Origin: Anaerozeibacter quisquiliarum
Lineage (GTDB): Bacteria > Bacillota > Clostridia > Christensenellales > Aristaeellaceae
Direction: 5' to 3' (one strand)
Length of the DNA: 25,559 bases
Assembly (NCBI GenBank): GCA_051162045.1
Contig: JBISDI010000049.1
Numbering within the stretch: position 1 is the first letter of the stretch; each line of letters starts with the position of its first letter. Below are positions 22,606-25,559 of this stretch, piece after piece. The position numbers were made by a program, and so were the translations under genes. The notes beneath the pieces were generated by a model. It was not told the origin of the DNA. It did not search any database and saw nothing but the letters and a program-made list of their open reading frames with translations.

Positions 22606-23508
22606 ATGTCGAAACAGTCCAAGCGGCTCACATCCCGCCGGCGGTTCCTGCTGTGGATGATCCTGCCCGGCGTCCTGGCGGTGCTCACGCTGACCTATTA
22701 CCCGCTCAGCCGCGGCATCGTCATGGCGTTTCAGCACTACACGCTGTGGGACATCTTTGACCGCCGTTTCATCGCATTCCAAAATTTCATCGAAATCTTC
22801 CGAACGCCCGAATTCCCGACGCTGCTTTGGAACACCGCCCGCTGGGTGTTCGTGTCGCTGTTCTTCCAATTCCTGCTGGGCTTTGCGCTGGCGCTGCTGC
22901 TCAAGCGCAAGTTTCGCGGAAGCGGCATCTACCAGGGCATCGTCTACGTGCCCTGGGCAATCTCGGGGTCGCTGATCGGGCTGATCTGGCGCTGGCTGAT
23001 GAACGGCCAGTCGGGCGCACTCAACGACGTGCTGATGCGGCTCAACCTGATCGCGCAGCCGATTCGCTGGCTGTCGGACATCAACATCGTGCTTTGGTCG
23101 TGCATCATCGCAAACGTCTGGTACGGCGTGCCGTTCTTCGCGATCATGATCCAGGCGGCGCTCAAGGGCGTGCCCGACGAGTTGTACGAGGCGGCGGACA
23201 TCGACGGCTCCGGCGCGCTGTACAAGTTTAACCACATCACGCTGCCCTACATCGCGCCGGTGCTGGTGCTGACGACGCTGCTGCGGGTCATCTGGATCCT
23301 GAACTTCCCCGACCTGATCTACACGATGACGCGCGGCGGGCCGGCCAACGCCTCGCACATCCTGTCCACCTACATGATCGACATGCTGATGTTTAACCAG
23401 GACTACGGAAAGGCGTCGGCCTACGGCGTCATCATCCTGGCCGTGCTGGTCTCCTACGCGGTGTTCTACCTGCGCATCACGCGCTACGAGGAAGGGAGCG
23501 ATTTTTGA
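22606..23508 (+). CDS. Sugar ABC transporter permease (MalF/UgpA type)
   Basis: A 300-residue CUT1 permease with six or so helices. It carries the binding-protein-dependent transport signature 'EAADIDGSGALYKFNHITLP' near residues 196-215, where the EAA loop contacts the ATPase. The frame is open about 280 bp further upstream, but only across the hairpin repeat; GAGGAGG before ATG 22606 and the family N-terminus ('WMILPGVLAVLTLTYYPLSRG') fix the start. The stop overlaps the next start (TGATG). Partner of the following permease. Confidence 0.94.
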   Translation: MSKQSKRLTSRRRFLLWMILPGVLAVLTLTYYPLSRGIVMAFQHYTLWDIFDRRFIAFQNFIEIFRTPEFPTLLWNTARWVFVSLFFQFLLGFALALLLKRKFRGSGIYQGIVYVPWAISGSLIGLIWRWLMNGQSGALNDVLMRLNLIAQPIRWLSDINIVLWSCIIANVWYGVPFFAIMIQAALKGVPDELYEAADIDGSGALYKFNHITLPYIAPVLVLTTLLRVIWILNFPDLIYTMTRGGPANASHILSTYMIDMLMFNQDYGKASAYGVIILAVLVSYAVFYLRITRYEEGSDF

Positions 23509-24344
23509 TGGTGCACAGGCGAAAACCGCTCCTGATCGCGCTCAAGGCCCTGGCGCTGGCCGCGTTCTTCGCGCTGGTGGTCGGGCCAATCGCGTGGGTG
23601 CTGCTCACCTCGTTCAAGACCAAGCAGCAGATCTACGTGTTCCCGGTTCAATATCTGCCCCGGCCCTTCACCTGGGAGAACTACGCCGAGATATTCCAAA
23701 TTTCGGATTTTGGGCGCTACTTCCTCAACAGCCTGCTGGTGGCGGTCGTCGGCAGCGCGGCGGCCATGGTGCTGGCCATCATGGGCGGTTACGCGATGGC
23801 GCGCTTCAAATTCAAGGGGCGCGGCGCGCTGATGCTCGGGTACCTGGTCACCCAGATGGTTCCGATGTTCATCCTGCTCGCGCCGCTGTACGAAATGATG
23901 GGCAGGCTTAGGCTAATCAACAAGCTGCCGGTCTTGATGATCCTGTACATGGCGATGGTCATCCCCTACTGCACGATCACACTGCGCGGCTTCTTCCAGC
24001 GCATCCCGAACGCGCTCGAGGAGGCGGCGATGATCGACGGTTGCTCGCGCGCCAAGTCGCTGCTGCTGGTGATCCTGCCGGTCATGGGCACGGGCGTGGC
24101 GTCCACGTTTCTGTTCGCATTCGTGCAGTGCTGGAACGAGATCTTTCTGGCGATCATGTTCATCGACTCCGAACACCTCAAGACCATCCCGGTGGCGATC
24201 AACTCATTCATCATGAAGTTCGACATCAACTGGGGCGCGCTCACGGCCGGTATGGTCGTCTCAATCCTGCCCACGATGCTGGTCTTTGCCTACATCCAGA
24301 AGTACATCGCGAGCGGGCTGACCGCGGGCGCGGTCAAGGAATAA
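23508..24344 (+). CDS. Sugar ABC transporter permease (MalG/UgpE type)
   Basis: A 278-residue CUT1 permease. The EAA loop is 'NALEEAAMIDGCSRAKSLLLVILP' in position (about residues 170-193), shortened here to its key Glu-Glu-Ala-Ala and Gly; 'PIAWVLLTSFKTKQQIYVFP' is the usual first-helix end. The start overlaps the preceding stop (TGATG). No ATPase gene follows, so the pair probably uses a shared MsmK/UgpC-like ATPase coded elsewhere, as is common for CUT1 systems in Bacillota. A PLP enzyme gene follows after 33 bp. Confidence 0.94.
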   Translation: MVHRRKPLLIALKALALAAFFALVVGPIAWVLLTSFKTKQQIYVFPVQYLPRPFTWENYAEIFQISDFGRYFLNSLLVAVVGSAAAMVLAIMGGYAMARFKFKGRGALMLGYLVTQMVPMFILLAPLYEMMGRLRLINKLPVLMILYMAMVIPYCTITLRGFFQRIPNALEEAAMIDGCSRAKSLLLVILPVMGTGVASTFLFAFVQCWNEIFLAIMFIDSEHLKTIPVAINSFIMKFDINWGALTAGMVVSILPTMLVFAYIQKYIASGLTAGAVKE

Positions 24345-24377
24345 ACTACATTTGCTACGCAAGGACGGGATTACATC

Positions 24378-25559
24378 ATGACTGCTGAACAACGGGATAT
24401 CGCCTACATCTGCACCCATCTGGGCGAGGAAAATGCCGCCGCGGTCCACTTGGGCGCGGTCGTCCCCCCCATCTTCCAGACCTCGCTGCACGTCTTCGAC
24501 GACATCGAGGACTTGCTCGGCTATGACGTCGAAGACTCGCGCGGCCGCTACTTCTACGGCCGCGTGGAGAACCCCACCACCGTGCTGCTCGAACAGAAGC
24601 TGGCCGCGCTGGAGGCGGCCGACGGGGCGCTGTGCTTCGCGTCGGGTATGGCGGCAATCTCGGCCGCGATCCTGCACGCGGTCCGGCCGGGCGGCCACGT
24701 GGTCACCGTTCACAATGTATACGGCCCGGCGCGCAGCTTCCTGAGCGGCTACCTTAAGCGCTACGGGGTGGAGGTGAGCTATGTCTCGGGCATGGAGAGC
24801 GCCGAGTTCGAGCGCGCGATCCGCCCGAACACCTGCCTTTTCTACCTCGAAAGCCCGACGTCGGCCGTCCTGGAGCTACAGGATCTTGAGGCCGTGTCCG
24901 CGATCGCCCGGGCCCATGGCATCATGACCGCGATCGACAACACCTGGGCCACGCCGATCCACCAGAATCCGCTTCAGTTGGGCATCGACATTGTCGTGCA
25001 CACCATGTCCAAGTACATCGGCGGGCACAGCGACATCATCGGCGGCGCGCTGTGCGCCCGCTCCGAGATCATCTCCGCCGTCAAGACCGGCGAGCGCGAG
25101 CTGATCGGGGGAATTCTGGGGCCGTTCGACTCGTGGCTGGCGCTGCGCGGGCTGCGCACGATGCCGGCGCGGCTCGCCCAGTCGGGGCGGAGCGGCCGCA
25201 CGGTCGCGGCGTACCTGCAAAGCCAGGCCCGCGTCCGGCGCGTGAACTACCCCGGCCTTGAGGGCACGGCGCAGTACGAGCTGGCGCGCCGCCAGATGCG
25301 CGGCGGCTGCGGGCTTTTGAGCTTCGAGCTGGACGGCACAGTCGAGCAATCGATGGCGTTTGCGAACCGGCTGCGCCTGTTCCGCAAGGGCGTCAGCTGG
25401 GGCGGCTTTGAATCGCTGGTGTGCATGCCCATGTTCAAGCTCAGCGATGAGGAAGCACGCAGCCGCAACGCCAACCGCAACCTGATCCGCCTCTATTGCG
25501 GCCTGGAAGACGAACAAGCGCTGCTCGAAGACGTCGAGCACGCGCTGTGCGCGAGCGGT
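24378..25559 (+). CDS. PLP-dependent trans-sulfuration family enzyme (Cys/Met metabolism), 3' end beyond window
   Basis: Open for 394 codons to the last base of the window with no stop, so partial at its C-terminus, probably by only a few residues. Family marks: 'CTHLGEENAAAVHLGAVVPP' at the N-terminus, 'YFYGRVENPTT' (Tyr60, the PLP-phosphate Tyr/Arg motif), 'LCFASGMAAISAAI', 'YLESPTSAVLELQDLEAV', 'AIDNTWATP' with the pyridine-binding Asp, and Schiff-base Lys212 in 'HTMSKYIGGHSDIIGG'. Members include cystathionine gamma-synthase, cystathionine lyases and methionine gamma-lyase; sequence alone does not separate them. The ribosome site is weak (AAGGA about 12 bp away). It lies 33 bp after the last permease, so it is probably in the same operon, an unusual partner for a sugar transporter. 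Confidence 0.9.
   Translation, partial: MTAEQRDIAYICTHLGEENAAAVHLGAVVPPIFQTSLHVFDDIEDLLGYDVEDSRGRYFYGRVENPTTVLLEQKLAALEAADGALCFASGMAAISAAILHAVRPGGHVVTVHNVYGPARSFLSGYLKRYGVEVSYVSGMESAEFERAIRPNTCLFYLESPTSAVLELQDLEAVSAIARAHGIMTAIDNTWATPIHQNPLQLGIDIVVHTMSKYIGGHSDIIGGALCARSEIISAVKTGERELIGGILGPFDSWLALRGLRTMPARLAQSGRSGRTVAAYLQSQARVRRVNYPGLEGTAQYELARRQMRGGCGLLSFELDGTVEQSMAFANRLRLFRKGVSWGGFESLVCMPMFKLSDEEARSRNANRNLIRLYCGLEDEQALLEDVEHALCASG

Overview
The window looks like chromosomal DNA from a GC-rich, strictly anaerobic member of the Bacillota (Clostridia in the broad sense). Evidence: clear sigma-A type promoters and strong GGAGG ribosome sites; a Rex repressor; two kinds of [FeFe] hydrogenase protein; the PyrK/PyrD-1B dihydroorotate dehydrogenase pair; and intergenic regions full of GC-rich palindromes of the 'GTAGGGGCG' kind that I associate with gut clostridial genomes. 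The genus cannot be read from the sequence. No tRNA, rRNA, CRISPR array, phage gene or transposase was seen.

Layout. (1) 1-5.9 kb: an AraC-type regulator, divergent from a five-gene operon encoding an L-rhamnose mutarotase and a RhaS/T/P/Q-like ABC transporter (ATPase, two permeases, binding protein). (2) 5.9-6.63 kb: a non-coding, palindrome-rich stretch ending in a two-copy 151-bp tandem repeat that abuts the next gene's stop codon. (3) 6.63-11.8 kb, minus strand: a redox/hydrogen operon in the order rex, [2Fe-2S] thioredoxin-like ferredoxin, PAS-containing sensory-type [FeFe] hydrogenase (HydS-like), SpoIIE/PP2C phosphatase, and a group-B-like monomeric [FeFe] hydrogenase that is broken by one frameshift and one in-frame amber codon. 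(4) 11.9-17.6 kb, minus strand: a tight pyrC-K-D-F-E-B-I operon, giving every step from carbamoyl phosphate to UMP, driven by a near-consensus promoter with a leader too short for an attenuator. (5) 17.6-20.2 kb: an unrecognised two-helix membrane protein with a long acidic tail, a MATE efflux pump, and on the opposite strand a small DUF1508/YegP-like protein. (6) 20.2-25.56 kb: an FCD-type GntR regulator, a CUT1-type sugar ABC transporter (binding protein and two permeases, no ATPase) and a trans-sulfuration family PLP enzyme that runs off the right edge.

How the parts may work together. The rhamnose block is uptake plus anomer interconversion; the catabolic enzymes lie elsewhere. The Rex-HydS-phosphatase block reads as a signalling module joining NADH/NAD+ sensing (Rex) to H2 or redox sensing (HydS) and protein dephosphorylation (SpoIIE domain). 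The broken hydrogenase at its end suggests the metabolic output has been lost while the sensor parts are kept. In the last block the GntR protein probably controls uptake and processing of one small molecule, and the PLP enzyme hints that it is not an ordinary sugar.

The best candidates for something undescribed are the co-transcribed Rex/HydS/phosphatase module and its uncharacterised phosphatase C-terminal domain, the repeat-capped hydrogenase pseudogene, and the GntR-transporter-PLP enzyme cassette.
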